From: Candidatus Dormiibacterota bacterium
Lineage (GTDB): Bacteria > Acidobacteriota > Polarisedimenticolia > Gp22-AA2
Reading direction: 5' to 3'
NCBI GenBank assembly: GCA_035635555.1
Contig: DASQAT010000046.1
Location: 186,001 to 250,000 of the forward strand
Length of the DNA: 64,000 bases
Shown piece by piece: positions 51,347-61,788 of this stretch; within the stretch, counting starts at the first letter, position 1; each line of letters begins with the position of its first letter. Both the position numbers and the translations under genes were made by a program. The notes beneath the pieces are model-generated. The model had not been told where the DNA came from, did not search any database, and saw nothing but the letters and a program-made list of their open reading frames with translations.

Positions 51347-51828
51347 ACGTGGTGGTGGAGCGGCCCGCCTGGCGCGGTTTCGCGCCGCGCTGCTCCCGCC
51401 TCCTGGGTCGGCTGCTGCGGGCGACCCGGCGGACCCGCTCGGGGGTCACGCTCCTGCTGGCTTCCGACGCGGAGGTGCGTCGCCTCAACCGGGTCTTCCG
51501 AGGCAAGGACCGGACGACCGACGTGCTGTCCTTCCCCGCGCGCGGCGAGCTCGAGCCGGGTCGTCCCCACCTCGGGGACCTCGCCGTCTCGGTGCCCCAG
51601 GCCCGGCGCCAGGCGCGGCGCGCCCGCTGGACGGTGGAAGAGGAATTGTCGCTGCTCGTGACGCACGGGTACCTGCACCTGCTCGGATACGATCACGAGG
51701 AGGACGCCGGCGAGATGAGACGCCTGGAGGGGACGCTCCTGGCGCGCGCCGCGCGGGTCTCCCTGAAGAGACGGCGCCTGCCCTGGGGCGAGGCTCCGGG
51801 CGGCGCCAGCGGAGGGTCGGTTCCATGA
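51334..51828 (+). CDS. ybeY: Endoribonuclease YbeY (rRNA maturation factor)
   Basis: A 164-residue zinc protein. The signature HGYLHLLGYDHEEDAGEM supplies the three His ligands, and DRTTDVLSFPA is conserved. YbeY acts in 16S rRNA 3'-end maturation and ribosome quality control. A C-terminal extension of about 20 residues is Pro/Gly-rich. The gene overlaps pgpH upstream and era downstream (ATGA), so the four-gene order phoH-pgpH-ybeY-era is translationally coupled. Confidence 0.93.
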   Translation: MGTIDVVVERPAWRGFAPRCSRLLGRLLRATRRTRSGVTLLLASDAEVRRLNRVFRGKDRTTDVLSFPARGELEPGRPHLGDLAVSVPQARRQARRARWTVEEELSLLVTHGYLHLLGYDHEEDAGEMRRLEGTLLARAARVSLKRRRLPWGEAPGGASGGSVP

Positions 51829-52775
51829 GCGAGAGGGAGGAAGGATCCGCGGCCGCGACCCGACGGGGGGCGGCGCCGATCGCGGAGGAGTTTCGCTGCG
51901 GCTTCGTGGCCCTGGTCGGGCGCGCCAACGTGGGCAAGTCGACCCTGATGAACCGGATGGTCGGGGCGAAGGTGTCGATCGTCTCGGACGTCCCGCAGAC
52001 CACGCGCTTTCCGGTGCGGGGCATTCTGCACCGTCCCGGGCTCCAGGTCATCTTCATCGACACCCCCGGGATCCACAAGCCGCGCTATCGCATGAACGAG
52101 GAGATGGTGCGGCTGACGACGCGCGTCCTGCGCGAGGTCGATGTGGTGGGCATCCTGGTCGATGCCTCCGAGGGGTTCGGGCCCGGCGACCGCTTCGCGT
52201 TCGATCTGCTGCGGCAGGCCCGATCGCGCAACCTCCTTGTGCTGAACAAGGTCGACCTGGCCCCGAAGGAGGCTCTTCTGCCGCTCATGGACGAGGCGGG
52301 TCGCATGGGACTGTTCGACGAAATCGTTCCCGTGTCGGCCCTGACCGGTGAAAACAGCGATCGGCTGGAGGCCGTCATCGCGGCGAAGATGCCACCGGGA
52401 CCGGCCCACTTCCCCGAGGACATGCTCACGGACCTGCCCCAGCGACAGGCTGTCGCCGAGCTGATCCGCGAGCAGGTGTTCCGGCAGACACGGCAGGAGG
52501 TGCCGCACGCCACCGCCATAATGATCGATCTCGTGGAGCGCGCGGAGAACGGCCTGACCCGCATCCACGCCACCATCGTCACCGACAAGGAATCGCAGAA
52601 AGGGATCCTGATAGGCGAGGGCGGCCGCATGATGAAAGGGATCGGCACCGCCGCGCGCCACGCGGTCGAAGAGTACCTGGGATCACGCGTCCATCTTTCC
52701 CTGTGGGTGAAGGTCAAGAAGGGCTGGCGCGACGACACGGCCCTGCTCCGGCTCATCGGTCTGCCGCTGTCGTAG
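51825..52775 (+). CDS. era: GTPase Era
   Basis: A 316-residue GTPase needed for 30S assembly. The G1 motif is GRANVGKST, G2 lies in VPQTTR, G3 is DTPG, G4 is NKVD and G5 is SALTG. The C-terminal KH domain has EKESQKGILIGEGG-like motif (here DKESQKGILIGEGGRMMKGI) and ends typically (KVKKGWRDD). The N-terminus has a 25-residue acidic/Ala-rich extension before the G domain. It overlaps ybeY. Confidence 0.95.
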   Translation: MSEREEGSAAATRRGAAPIAEEFRCGFVALVGRANVGKSTLMNRMVGAKVSIVSDVPQTTRFPVRGILHRPGLQVIFIDTPGIHKPRYRMNEEMVRLTTRVLREVDVVGILVDASEGFGPGDRFAFDLLRQARSRNLLVLNKVDLAPKEALLPLMDEAGRMGLFDEIVPVSALTGENSDRLEAVIAAKMPPGPAHFPEDMLTDLPQRQAVAELIREQVFRQTRQEVPHATAIMIDLVERAENGLTRIHATIVTDKESQKGILIGEGGRMMKGIGTAARHAVEEYLGSRVHLSLWVKVKKGWRDDTALLRLIGLPLS

Positions 52776-52792
52776 TTGTCCCGCCGTTGCGA

Positions 52793-52798
52793 TAGAAT
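52793..52798 (+). promoter_or_regulatory. Possible -10 element for mgtE (TAGAAT)
   Basis: TAGAAT 33 bases before mgtE. No good -35 box at 16-18 bp. The gap to era is only 55 bp, too short for an M-box riboswitch. Confidence 0.3.
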
Positions 52799-52830
52799 GA
52801 CCGCCCTTCTCGGGGAGACAGGGCGGCGCG

Positions 52831-54174
52831 ATGAAAGACAGCACGATCCTGGTGGAGTCGATCAAGAAACTGCTCCGCCGGAGCGCCACCGTCCATCTCC
52901 TCAACATGCTGGGCAAGGTGCGGGCCGCCGATCTGGCGGAAGCCTTCAAGTCCCTGGACGAGGAGGAGAAGTCGGCGACATTCCGCCTTCTCGCCGAGCG
53001 CGCCACGGCCCAGGCGGCCGCCCTGCTCGGTCTGATCCATCCGGCGCACCGGCCCGATCTCCTGCGGGATATGAGTCCGGAGGACCTGGCGCCCATCCTG
53101 CAGCGCCTGCCCTCAGAGGAGGTGGCGGAGATTCTCTCGGGCTTCGCCGGAGACGTCCGGGAACGCATCCTGTCCCACATGCAGAAGGAGGCCTCCGAGG
53201 AGATCCAGGACCTTCTCGAGTACGACGAGGACACCGCCGGCCGGATCATGACGATCCGTTATCTGGCCCTGCCGGAGAACACCTCGGTGCAGGAGGCGAT
53301 CGCCGCGGTCCAGAAGGCGCAGGAGGCGGAGATGGTCTTCTACCTCTATGTGCTGGACGGGCAGGGCCGCCTCAAGGGGGTGCTGTCGCTGCGCAAGCTG
53401 CTGTCGGTCCCGCCGACGACCGAGCTCAAGGAGCTCATGTCGACCGACGTGATCACCGTCCGTCCGGAGACCGATCAGGAGGAAGTCGCGAAGATCGTGT
53501 CTCAGTACGACCTCCTGGCCATCCCGGTGGTGGACACCGACGGTGTTCTGGCGGGCATCGTGACGATCGACGATGTCATCGATGTCATGCGCGAAGAGGC
53601 GACCGAGGACATCTACAAACTGGCGGGCACATCCGACGAGGAGCGCCTGACACGATCGACGCTGAAGGCGTCCGGGCTCCGGCTTCCCTGGATGTTCGCG
53701 GCGTTCGGAGGCGGGCTCCTGGGCGCCCTCGTCATCAAGGCCTACACGCCGCTGCCGCCCCTGGCCTGCTTCATTCCGGTCGTGCTCGGCATGGGCGGAA
53801 ACATCGGAACACAGGCGGCCACCATCATGGCCCGCGGCCTGTCGACCGGGCGGATCTCCATGCGCGTCGCGGGCGGTGTCATCTTCAAGGAGATTCGGAT
53901 CGCGATCCTCCTGGGTTTCATTTTCGGGGCGCTCCTGGGGATCGCCGCCATCCTGCTGATGGGGCTCGGTCGAATCCAGGGTCTCGCCGTGGGGCTGTCG
54001 CTCTGGTTGTCGATGGGACTGGCGTCGGTCCTGGGCGCCGTCCTTCCGATGCTCCTGAAGACCCTTCACATCGATCCCGCGGTGGCCACGAATCCGTTCG
54101 TGACGACGTCGGTGGACCTGCTCGGCCTGCTCTCCTTCTTCGTGGTGGCCGGGCCCCACCTCGCCGACCGATGA
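52831..54174 (+). CDS. mgtE: Magnesium transporter MgtE
   Basis: A 447-residue MgtE channel: N-terminal superhelical domain (about 20-130), two CBS domains (about 130-260) that sense Mg2+, and five membrane helices (about 285-445) with the pore motif PVVLGMGGNIGTQAATIMARGL. It moves Mg2+ across the inner membrane and is gated by cytoplasmic Mg2+ through the acidic N/CBS regions. GGGGAGA precedes the ATG. There is no room for a magnesium riboswitch upstream. Confidence 0.94.
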   Translation: MKDSTILVESIKKLLRRSATVHLLNMLGKVRAADLAEAFKSLDEEEKSATFRLLAERATAQAAALLGLIHPAHRPDLLRDMSPEDLAPILQRLPSEEVAEILSGFAGDVRERILSHMQKEASEEIQDLLEYDEDTAGRIMTIRYLALPENTSVQEAIAAVQKAQEAEMVFYLYVLDGQGRLKGVLSLRKLLSVPPTTELKELMSTDVITVRPETDQEEVAKIVSQYDLLAIPVVDTDGVLAGIVTIDDVIDVMREEATEDIYKLAGTSDEERLTRSTLKASGLRLPWMFAAFGGGLLGALVIKAYTPLPPLACFIPVVLGMGGNIGTQAATIMARGLSTGRISMRVAGGVIFKEIRIAILLGFIFGALLGIAAILLMGLGRIQGLAVGLSLWLSMGLASVLGAVLPMLLKTLHIDPAVATNPFVTTSVDLLGLLSFFVVAGPHLADR

Positions 54175-54198
54175 CGGCGGAGGGAGAGAGGGTCCAAG

Positions 54199-54960
54199 GT
54201 GCCGGTGAGGGAGACCGAGGCGATGGTCATCCGATCCCACCCCCTCGGGGAGTCGGATCGGATCGTGACCTTCCTTACGCGCGCGGCCGGGAAGGTGCGG
54301 GCGGTGGCCAAGGGGGCGCGGCGGAGCCGAAAGCGGTTCGGGAGCAACCTGGAACCACTCAGCCGCGTCCGGCTGCAGTACTTCGAACGCGAGGGGGCCG
54401 ACCTCGCGCGCATCGAAACGGTGGATCTCCTCGAGTCGTTCTATCGGCTTCAGGAGGAGCCGGAACGGGCCGCCGTCCTGGCCTGCATGGCGGAGGTCGC
54501 CGACGCCTTTGCGCGGGAGCAGCAGGAGGACGAGCCGTACTTCCGACTCCTGCACGCCGTGCTGCGGGCGGTTCGCGACGGACTCGACCTGGCGTGGGCG
54601 GCGCGGTATTTCGAGATCTGGACGCTGCGGCTGCATGGGGTCCTGCCGTCCCTGTCATCGTGCGGACGCTGCGGACGCGAACTCGGGTCGCGCGGAGGAC
54701 AGTACGATCGGCGGGGCGGCGTCGTCCTGTGCCGGACGTGCGCCGCGGGCGGTCTGCCGGGCGGGCTGCCGTTGCAGGCGGACGCTCTCGCGGCCGCGGC
54801 GGAGATCCTGAAGGCGGCGCCCGCGGCCCTGATCGGGCGGGAGGCGGTTGCGCGGGCGCTGGCGCCGCTCCAGGAGCTGGCGGAAATCGTCTTCTTCGAA
54901 TTGACCGACCGGCGCTTCAAGAGCTACGAGATTCTGCGCGCGCTGCGCCGGGGGCGCTGA
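54199..54960 (+). CDS. recO: DNA repair protein RecO
   Basis: A 253-residue recombination mediator that loads RecA with RecR. The N-terminal OB-fold reads TEAMVIRSHPLGESDRIVTFLTR. The C-terminal part has a zinc finger with CGRCG and CRTCA and the usual helical domain. The GTG at 54199 is preceded by a GA-rich ribosome site; GTG 54205 is an alternative. It sits between mgtE and glyQ. Confidence 0.9.
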   Translation: MPVRETEAMVIRSHPLGESDRIVTFLTRAAGKVRAVAKGARRSRKRFGSNLEPLSRVRLQYFEREGADLARIETVDLLESFYRLQEEPERAAVLACMAEVADAFAREQQEDEPYFRLLHAVLRAVRDGLDLAWAARYFEIWTLRLHGVLPSLSSCGRCGRELGSRGGQYDRRGGVVLCRTCAAGGLPGGLPLQADALAAAAEILKAAPAALIGREAVARALAPLQELAEIVFFELTDRRFKSYEILRALRRGR

Positions 54961-54988
54961 GACGGGATGAGCGGGAACGGGTGACGAT

Positions 54989-55894
54989 GTGCCTCTCAAT
55001 TTCCAGCAGCTGATCCTGGCTCTGCAGCAGTACTGGGCCTCGGAAGGGGCGTTGCTGCAGCAGCCGTACGACGTCGAGGTGGGCGCCGGGACGATGCACC
55101 CGGACACCTTCTTCCGCGTCCTGGGGCCTGAGCCGTGGCGCGTGGCCTACTGCTCCCCCTCGCGCCGGCCGGTCGACGGACGGTACGGGAAGAACCCGTT
55201 CCGCGTCTATCGGCACTACCAGTTCCAGGTCATCCTGAAGCCGTCGCCTGCCGACGTGCAGGACCTCTACCTCAAATCGTTGTCCGCGCTCGGCATCGAG
55301 CCGCAGGCGCACGACATCCGTTTCGATGAGGACAACTGGGAATCCCCCACGCTCGGCGCCGCCGGCGTCGGCTGGCAGGTGCTGATGGATGGAATGGAGA
55401 TCAGTCAGTTCACCTACTTTCAGCAGGCGGGTGGAGTGGAGCTCGCGCCGATCCCGGTCGAGATCACCTACGGCAGCGAACGCATCTGCATGTTCGTGAA
55501 CGGCGTCGACAACGTCTTCGACCTCGAGTGGAGGCCCGGCGTGTCCTACGGCGACGTCCGGCTCCAGGAGGAGGTCGAGTTCTCGAAGCACAATTTCGAG
55601 GCGGCCGACGTGACGCTCCTGAACCGTCTGTTCGATCAGTATGAAGCGGAGGGGCACAGGCTCCTCAAGCTCGGGCTGGTCCTGCCGGCGTACGATTACG
55701 CCCTGCGCTGCTCCCACACGTTCAACGTCCTGGAAGCGCGCGGCGCCATCAGCGTGACGGAGAGGACCGGGTTCATCCAGAAGGTGAGGCGGCTCTCGGT
55801 CGGGTGCGCCAAGGAATACTTGAAGACCCGCGAGGCCATCGGCTTCCCGCTCCTCAAGAACCGCGCGGGCACCACGGAGGCGCGGGGCCGATGA
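54989..55894 (+). CDS. glyQ: Glycyl-tRNA synthetase alpha subunit
   Basis: A 301-residue class II catalytic subunit. It opens with [20 protein letters not shown] and has [49 protein letters not shown], and the YFQQAGG and [11 protein letters not shown] segments. The two-subunit GlyRS type is typical of most Gram-negative and Firmicute lineages. The start is GTG. It overlaps glyS (ATGA). Confidence 0.95.
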   Translation: MPLNFQQLILALQQYWASEGALLQQPYDVEVGAGTMHPDTFFRVLGPEPWRVAYCSPSRRPVDGRYGKNPFRVYRHYQFQVILKPSPADVQDLYLKSLSALGIEPQAHDIRFDEDNWESPTLGAAGVGWQVLMDGMEISQFTYFQQAGGVELAPIPVEITYGSERICMFVNGVDNVFDLEWRPGVSYGDVRLQEEVEFSKHNFEAADVTLLNRLFDQYEAEGHRLLKLGLVLPAYDYALRCSHTFNVLEARGAISVTERTGFIQKVRRLSVGCAKEYLKTREAIGFPLLKNRAGTTEARGR

Positions 55895-58110
55895 GCGGCC
55901 GCGCCGGTGGGGTCTTTCTTCTCGAGATCGGGACCGAGGAGATTCCTGCCCGGATGATCGACGGCGCCCTGAGGGACCTGCGCCTCGCCCTGTTCAACGA
56001 GTTCGAAGCGGGGAGGCTCCTGCCGGACATCGATTTCAACATCGACGAAAACATCAAGGCCTTCGCAACGCCGAGGCGTCTCGCCATCATGGCGCACGGC
56101 CTTCGCGACCGGCAACCCGATACCGTGCAGGAGATCAGCGGCCCGCCCGTCAAGACGGCGTTCGACGCTTCGGGCCGGCCGACCAAGGCGGCCGAGGGGT
56201 TCGCCCGCTCGCAGGGCGTCACGGTGGAGGATTTGAAGCGCATCACCACCCCCAAGGGGGAGTGTGTCGGTGTGCGCAAGGAGGTGCACGGGTCGGCGGC
56301 GGTCGAAATTCTGGCGGTCAGGGTGCCACCCGCCGTTCTATCGATCGCGTTCCCCAAGACCATGCGGTGGGGCGGAGGCGAATTCCGCTTCGTGAGGCCC
56401 ATCCACTGGGTGATTGCGCTCTTCGACGACGCCGTCGTGGATCTGACGATTGCGGGCGTGCCCTCGGGCGACCGTACCCTGGGGCATCGCTCTCTGGGGA
56501 AGACGTGGGTCACGATCCGTCATTCGGTGAAGTATCGCGAGCTGCTTCGAGCGCACCTGGTGGAGATCGACATCGAGGAGAGGCGCAGATTGATCGAGGA
56601 CAGCCTGATCAGGGTAGCGCGCCGTCACAACGCTATTCTTGCGGCGCCGCCGGGCTCGTCCACCGGTGTCGAGGGCGACCCGGATCTGCTGCGCGAAGTC
56701 ACGCACTCCGTGGAGTGGCCGCAGGTCATCGACGGTGAGTTCAACGCCTCCTTTCTTGATCTTCCCGAGGAGATCCTGGTCACGGCCATGCGCCACCACC
56801 AGAAATCGTTCTCGCTGAGGGGGGGCTCCGACCGGCTCCTGAATCGCTTCCTGGCGGTCGCCGACGCCCAGGGGGACCCGACGGGCGCCATCCGCAAAGG
56901 GAACGAATGGGTGCTGCGCGCCCGGCTCGCCGACGCGCGGTTCTTCTGGGAGGAGGATCGTAGAGTCCCCCTCGAACAGCACTCGGCCAAGCTGTCGCGC
57001 GTGACCTTCCACGAGAAGCTCGGGTCCTACGCGCTCAAGTGCGAACGCATGATCCTCCTGGCCTCCGCCGTGCGCGAGGCGTTCGAGCGCTCGGGCGCCG
57101 CAGTCTCCCGGGAGGCGGTGGAGGAGTCGGTCCGGCTGAGCAAGGCCGATCTCACGACCCAGATGGTGAAGGAATTCCCCGAGCTCGAGGGGATCGTGGG
57201 GGGGCTGTACGCGCGGGCCGACGGACGTCCGGAGAGCGTCGCCATGGCGATCTACGCGCACTACCTGCCGCGCGGCCTGGAGGACCCGCTGCCACCCGCG
57301 CCCGAGGGGGCGATCGTGGGTCTTCTCGATCGCCTGGACACGCAGGCGGGGATCTTCCTGCTGGGGATCGTGCCGACCGGCTCGCGCGACCCGTACGGCC
57401 TCAGGCGGTCGGTGCTGGGAGCGTGCCGTCTGCTGATCGAGAACAAGGTCCGGGTTTCGCTCGGCGATCTGCTCGACAGGGCGCTGGCCGCGTACGGAAA
57501 GGATGCGATCGAGGGAAGCGTGCCGGTGTCGAAGGCCAGGGCGACCCTCCTGGAGTTCTACCGGGGACGATTGCAGTTCATCGGCGAGGAGGCCGGTCTG
57601 CGCCAGGATTCCGTGCGCGCCGCCCTGGCGGCTTCGGCGGACGACCCGTACGACGCGCGGCTGCGCATGGCCGCCCTCGATGCGATCCGGGAGGACGCGG
57701 GTTTCGTGGCGCTGGTCCTGGCCCACAAGCGGATCAAGAACATTCTCAAGGATCGGCCCGCGTCCCGGTACGAGGCAGCGAAGCTGAGTGAGGACGCCGA
57801 GCGCGCTCTGGACAGGGCGCTGCGCGCCGCGGTGGCGGCGATCGAATCGGCGGAAGCGCGATCCGACCCCTTGCAGGCGCTGCGGGAGATCGCCCGCCTA
57901 GGGCCGCTCCTCGACCGATTCTTCAACGATGTCCTGGTGATGGCCGACGACGCGCGTGTGCGGGACAACCGCCTCGGACTCCTGCAGTCGATCGCCCGTC
58001 TGTTCCTGCGGGTGGGGGACTTCTCCGAGATCGTCGTCGAGGGAGAACCGGCCAGGACCGCGCCCTCCCGCGATCGCGCGGAGGCTCGGCCCGGGGAGGC
58101 TGGACGCTGA
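55891..58110 (+). CDS. glyS: Glycyl-tRNA synthetase beta subunit
   Basis: A 739-residue tRNA-binding subunit, beginning [67 protein letters not shown] and [18 protein letters not shown] are typical. The C-terminal DALR anticodon-binding region is complete and ends in a short charged tail. The ATG at 55891 overlaps the glyQ stop; its stop shares a base with the ppdK start (TGATG). Confidence 0.95.
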   Translation: MSGRAGGVFLLEIGTEEIPARMIDGALRDLRLALFNEFEAGRLLPDIDFNIDENIKAFATPRRLAIMAHGLRDRQPDTVQEISGPPVKTAFDASGRPTKAAEGFARSQGVTVEDLKRITTPKGECVGVRKEVHGSAAVEILAVRVPPAVLSIAFPKTMRWGGGEFRFVRPIHWVIALFDDAVVDLTIAGVPSGDRTLGHRSLGKTWVTIRHSVKYRELLRAHLVEIDIEERRRLIEDSLIRVARRHNAILAAPPGSSTGVEGDPDLLREVTHSVEWPQVIDGEFNASFLDLPEEILVTAMRHHQKSFSLRGGSDRLLNRFLAVADAQGDPTGAIRKGNEWVLRARLADARFFWEEDRRVPLEQHSAKLSRVTFHEKLGSYALKCERMILLASAVREAFERSGAAVSREAVEESVRLSKADLTTQMVKEFPELEGIVGGLYARADGRPESVAMAIYAHYLPRGLEDPLPPAPEGAIVGLLDRLDTQAGIFLLGIVPTGSRDPYGLRRSVLGACRLLIENKVRVSLGDLLDRALAAYGKDAIEGSVPVSKARATLLEFYRGRLQFIGEEAGLRQDSVRAALAASADDPYDARLRMAALDAIREDAGFVALVLAHKRIKNILKDRPASRYEAAKLSEDAERALDRALRAAVAAIESAEARSDPLQALREIARLGPLLDRFFNDVLVMADDARVRDNRLGLLQSIARLFLRVGDFSEIVVEGEPARTAPSRDRAEARPGEAGR

Positions 58111-60893
58111 TGCCGCGCAAATTCATCTACTCGTTCGGGCGCGGTCGCGCGGAAGGGGACGGCGGGATGCGCGATCTCCTGGGTGGCAAGGGGGCGGGGC
58201 TCGTGGAGATGACGCGCATCGGCCTCCCGGTGCCCGCCGGTTTCGTCATCACGACCGAGGCGTGCGGACTGTTCCTGAAACGGGGTCGCGGGGCGTTGCG
58301 GCGCGCCATCGGCCGCGAGCTCGAGGTCTACCTGTCCCGTCTGGAGCGTCTCGCGGGTCGCCGGCTGGGTGACGCGCGCGATCCTCTCCTGGTCTCCGTG
58401 CGATCGGGAGCGGCCCGCTCCATGCCCGGGATGATGGAGACGATTCTCAACCTGGGGCTGAACGACCGCACGGTGCTCGGCCTGGCGGAGCGTGGCGGAA
58501 ACCGGCGATTCGCCTTCGACTCCTACCGGCGGTTCCTCTCCGCCTACGGCAGTGTCGTGCTGGGCCTGCCCCGCCACCCGCTCGAGGAGCACCTCGAGGA
58601 GGCCAAGAGGCGTCTCGGTGTCGACAAGGACACCGAGGTGCCCGCCGAAGCGCTGGAGGAGATCTGCCGGCGCCTGCAGGCGCACATCCGCGAGACGGCC
58701 GGCGGCCCCGTGCCGCAGGAGCCGGTGGAGCAGCTCTGGGGCGCCATCGAGGCGGTGTTCAGGTCCTGGCTGGCGGAAAAGGCGGTCACCTACCGCAGGG
58801 TCGAGAGGATCACCGGTCTGCCCGGCACCGCGGTGAGCGTGGTGCAGATGGTCTTCGGCAACCTCGGGCCGACCTCCGGCACCGGGGTCTGCTTCACGCG
58901 CGATCCCAACACCGGCGCGCGGTCCCCGTACGGAGACGTCCTCATGAATGCCCAGGGAGAGGACGTGGTCGCCGGCATCCGCACACCGATGACCCTCCGG
59001 GAGATGAAGAAACGGATGCCCGCGGTCTACCGCGAACTGGAGCGCGTGCAGCGGCTCCTGGAGCGGCATTACGGCGACATGCAGGACCTGGAGTTCACGA
59101 TCGAAGACGCCCGCCTGTACATGCTCCAGTGCCGCACGGGCAAGCGTTCGCCCCGCGCGGCCTTCCGGATCGCACGCGACATGGCGAGAGAGGGACTGAT
59201 CACCCGGGACGACGCCGTCCGCCGCGTCGCCCCGGAGGACATCGAGCGCCTGTTCTACCCCGTGCTCGATCCGGAGGTGCCGCGTGGCGAGCTGGAGAAG
59301 CGCCTGCTCGCCACGGGGATCGGGGCGGTCCCGGGGGCCGCCACGGGCGAGGTGGTGCTGACGGCCCGGGATGCGGAGGAGGCGGCCGGCGCCGGGCGTC
59401 AGGTCATCCTTGTAAGGCGCGAGACGTCCCCCGAGGACGTGGCCGGGATGCACGCGGCACAGGGGATCCTGACGGCCACGGGGGGAAAGACGTCGCATGC
59501 GGCGGTCGTGGCGCGCGGCTGGGGGAAGACCTGTGTCGTGGGCTGCGAGGCGTTGTCGATCAACCTGGAGGCGGGGACGATCCGGCTCGGCGAGCGGACC
59601 GTGAGGCGAGGCGAGTCGATCACCCTCGACGGGACGGTCGGGAGGGTCTACGACGGCTCGCTGGCCCTGGTCCGGCCCGAGCTTCCGGAGGCCTATCGCG
59701 AGGTCATGGCCTGGGCGGACTCCGCCCGGCGGCTGGGAGTCCGCGCCAACGTCGACACGCCCTACGATGCCCGCAAAGCGGTCGAGATGGGCGCGGAAGG
59801 GATCGGCCTGTGCCGCACGGAGCACATGTTCTTCGACAGCGCGGAGCGCCGGCTGGCTATCCGGGAGATGATCCTGGCGCAGGAGACCGAGGCGCGTGAA
59901 CGGGCCCTGTCGAGGCTCCTGCCCTTCCAGCGCCAGGATTTCGAGGGGATCTTCGAGGCCATGGACGGTCGGCCCGTCACGATCCGGCTGATCGATCCAC
60001 CGCTGCACGAGTTCCTGCCGGAGGGTGAGGACGAGCAACGCTCCCTGGCGGCCCGCCTGCATCTTCCGCTCGAGACTGTGGCCCTGAGGGTGACCCAGCT
60101 GCACGAGGCCAACCCGATGCTCGGTCATCGCGGCTGCAGGGTCTGCCTCGTCTACCCCGAAATCCTCGACATGCAGGTGCGCGCCATCGTGGAGGCGGCC
60201 GCGGCCGTGCGGCGCAGGGGCATCCGCGTGCTTCCCGAGATCATGCATCCGCTGATCATGGATCCGAAGGAGTTCGAGCTCGTGGAGAGGCGCACCCGCG
60301 AGGTCGCGGCCAGGGTTCTGGCGGAGCAGAAGCTGAAAATCCCCTGTCTCGTCGGCACGATGATCGAGGTGCCACGCGCGGCGCTCCTGGCCGGGCCGAT
60401 CGGGCGCCGCGCCGATTTCTTCTCGTTCGGGACCAATGATCTCACGCAGATGACCATGGCCCTGTCGCGTGACGACGCCGGGCGGTTCCTGCCGGATTAC
60501 GTCGACGAGAAGCGCCTCGGGATCTTCGCGGAGGACCCGTTCCAGACCCTCGATCGCGAAGGGGTCGGCCAGCTCGTCCTGCTCGCCATCGAACGGGGGC
60601 GCGCCGCACATCCCGGTCTGAAGATCGGCATCTGCGGCGAGCACGGCGGGGACGCGCGCTCGGTGCGGTTCTTCCATGCGGCCGGCATGGACTACGTCAG
60701 CTGCTCCCCGTACCGCATCCCGATCGCGCGCCTCGCCGCCGCCCAGGCCGCGCTCGAGGAGGACGGAGTGCGTGCGACGACCCGCGCGACGGCGGCCCGG
60801 CGGCGGGCGCGTCGCGCGTCAGGGGACGGGCGGGACCCGGGAGCCGCGGACAGGAGGCAGCGTGGTCATCGGCATCCTGTCGCGCAGGCGTAG
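58110..60893 (+). CDS. ppdK: Pyruvate, phosphate dikinase
   Basis: A 927-residue enzyme interconverting pyruvate, ATP and phosphate with PEP, AMP and pyrophosphate. The N-terminal ATP-grasp region has FGRGRAEGDGGMRDLLGGKGAGL and VRSGAARSMPGMMETILNLG. The phosphohistidine domain reads ATGGKTSHAAVVARGWGK. The C-terminal PEP/pyruvate TIM barrel has CRTEHMFF, FGTNDLTQMT and GICGEHGGD. The last 40 residues are a basic low-complexity tail that overlaps rimK by 32 bases. The order glyQS-ppdK is common. It gives the cell a reversible glycolytic step. Confidence 0.95.
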   Translation: MPRKFIYSFGRGRAEGDGGMRDLLGGKGAGLVEMTRIGLPVPAGFVITTEACGLFLKRGRGALRRAIGRELEVYLSRLERLAGRRLGDARDPLLVSVRSGAARSMPGMMETILNLGLNDRTVLGLAERGGNRRFAFDSYRRFLSAYGSVVLGLPRHPLEEHLEEAKRRLGVDKDTEVPAEALEEICRRLQAHIRETAGGPVPQEPVEQLWGAIEAVFRSWLAEKAVTYRRVERITGLPGTAVSVVQMVFGNLGPTSGTGVCFTRDPNTGARSPYGDVLMNAQGEDVVAGIRTPMTLREMKKRMPAVYRELERVQRLLERHYGDMQDLEFTIEDARLYMLQCRTGKRSPRAAFRIARDMAREGLITRDDAVRRVAPEDIERLFYPVLDPEVPRGELEKRLLATGIGAVPGAATGEVVLTARDAEEAAGAGRQVILVRRETSPEDVAGMHAAQGILTATGGKTSHAAVVARGWGKTCVVGCEALSINLEAGTIRLGERTVRRGESITLDGTVGRVYDGSLALVRPELPEAYREVMAWADSARRLGVRANVDTPYDARKAVEMGAEGIGLCRTEHMFFDSAERRLAIREMILAQETEARERALSRLLPFQRQDFEGIFEAMDGRPVTIRLIDPPLHEFLPEGEDEQRSLAARLHLPLETVALRVTQLHEANPMLGHRGCRVCLVYPEILDMQVRAIVEAAAAVRRRGIRVLPEIMHPLIMDPKEFELVERRTREVAARVLAEQKLKIPCLVGTMIEVPRAALLAGPIGRRADFFSFGTNDLTQMTMALSRDDAGRFLPDYVDEKRLGIFAEDPFQTLDREGVGQLVLLAIERGRAAHPGLKIGICGEHGGDARSVRFFHAAGMDYVSCSPYRIPIARLAAAQAALEEDGVRATTRATAARRRARRASGDGRDPGAADRRQRGHRHPVAQA

Positions 60894-61773
60894 TCTCTAC
60901 ACCACGCGCCGCCTCGTGGAGAGCGCCCTGCGGCTGGGTCACGAGGCGCGGGTCCTGAACCCTCTGCACTGCGTCCTGGTGCTGAGCCGGCGCGCCCCTG
61001 AGATGTATTACCGCGGACTCGAATCGCGGGTGTCCGATCTCGATGTCGTGGTCCCGCGCATCGGCGCCTCGATCACCGAGCACGGGCTGGCGGTCGTCAA
61101 TCAGTTCGACATGATGGGCGTGCCGCTGGTGAACAACTCCCAGCCGATCGCCCGATCGCGCGACAAGCTCAGGTCGCTGCAGCTCCTGTCGCGGGAAGGG
61201 CTCGACATCCCGAAAACGGTCATGGCGAGCGACCCCTCCCAGATCCACCGCGCCCTGGAGATCGTCGGCGGACCGCCGGCCGTCCTCAAGGTGGTGAAAG
61301 GGACGCAGGGGATAGGTGTCATTCTTGCCGAGACCGAACAGTCGGCGCTGACCGTGCTGGAGACATTCTGGAACCTGGGGATGAACATCCTGGTTCAGGA
61401 GTTCATCGAAGAGTCGGAGGGTCGCGACATACGCGCCTTCGTCGTGGGAGACCGGGTGGTGACCGCGATGCGCCGCCAGGCGTCGATCGGCGAGTTCCGG
61501 TCGAACGTCCACCGGGGGGGCACGGGCACCGTCGTGGACCTGGACGAGACCTATCGCCGCGTGGCGCTGGAGGCGACGCGCGTCATGGGGCTCCAGATAG
61601 CCGGCGTGGACATGCTCGAGTCGCAGACCGGGCCCAAGCTCGTGGAGATCAACTCGTCGCCGGGCTTCGAGGGACTGGAGAGAGCGACGGGCGCCGACAT
61701 CGCGCTGGCGATAGTCGAGTACGCGGCGGGGTTCGCGCGCTCGAAGAAGCGCAGGAAGACGAACGAAAGCTAG
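60862..61773 (+). CDS. rimK: RimK-like ATP-grasp ligase
   Basis: A 303-residue protein with the RimK preATP-grasp and ATP-grasp domains: VPRIGASITEHGLAVVNQFDMMGV, RDKLRSLQLL, the ATP site VLKVVKGTQGIGVILAE, FIEESEGRDIRAFVVGDRVV and the metal-binding VEINSSPGFEGLE. RimK of E. coli adds Glu to the C-terminus of ribosomal protein S6. The GTG at 60862 has a perfect AGGAGG four bases upstream. The S6 encoded here (39692) does not end in Glu, so the substrate is open; the adjacent M14 deacylase-like gene suggests a small system of addition and removal. Confidence 0.88.
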   Translation: MVIGILSRRRSLYTTRRLVESALRLGHEARVLNPLHCVLVLSRRAPEMYYRGLESRVSDLDVVVPRIGASITEHGLAVVNQFDMMGVPLVNNSQPIARSRDKLRSLQLLSREGLDIPKTVMASDPSQIHRALEIVGGPPAVLKVVKGTQGIGVILAETEQSALTVLETFWNLGMNILVQEFIEESEGRDIRAFVVGDRVVTAMRRQASIGEFRSNVHRGGTGTVVDLDETYRRVALEATRVMGLQIAGVDMLESQTGPKLVEINSSPGFEGLERATGADIALAIVEYAAGFARSKKRRKTNES

Positions 61774-61788
61774 GAGCGTGCCCGAGTC

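Noticed and set aside
52776-52830. Magnesium (M-box) riboswitch before mgtE
   Set aside because: Only 55 bases separate era from mgtE and no long structured leader fits.
57558-60677. A minus-strand open frame of about 1,039 codons opposite glyS and ppdK
   Set aside because: The plus strand encodes two unmistakable enzymes there; the antisense frame is a composition artefact with no domain.
60862-60893. Frameshift at the ppdK/rimK junction
   Set aside because: The overlap looked suspicious, but rimK has a perfect ribosome site and ppdK is complete through its C-terminal barrel, so a simple overlap is enough.
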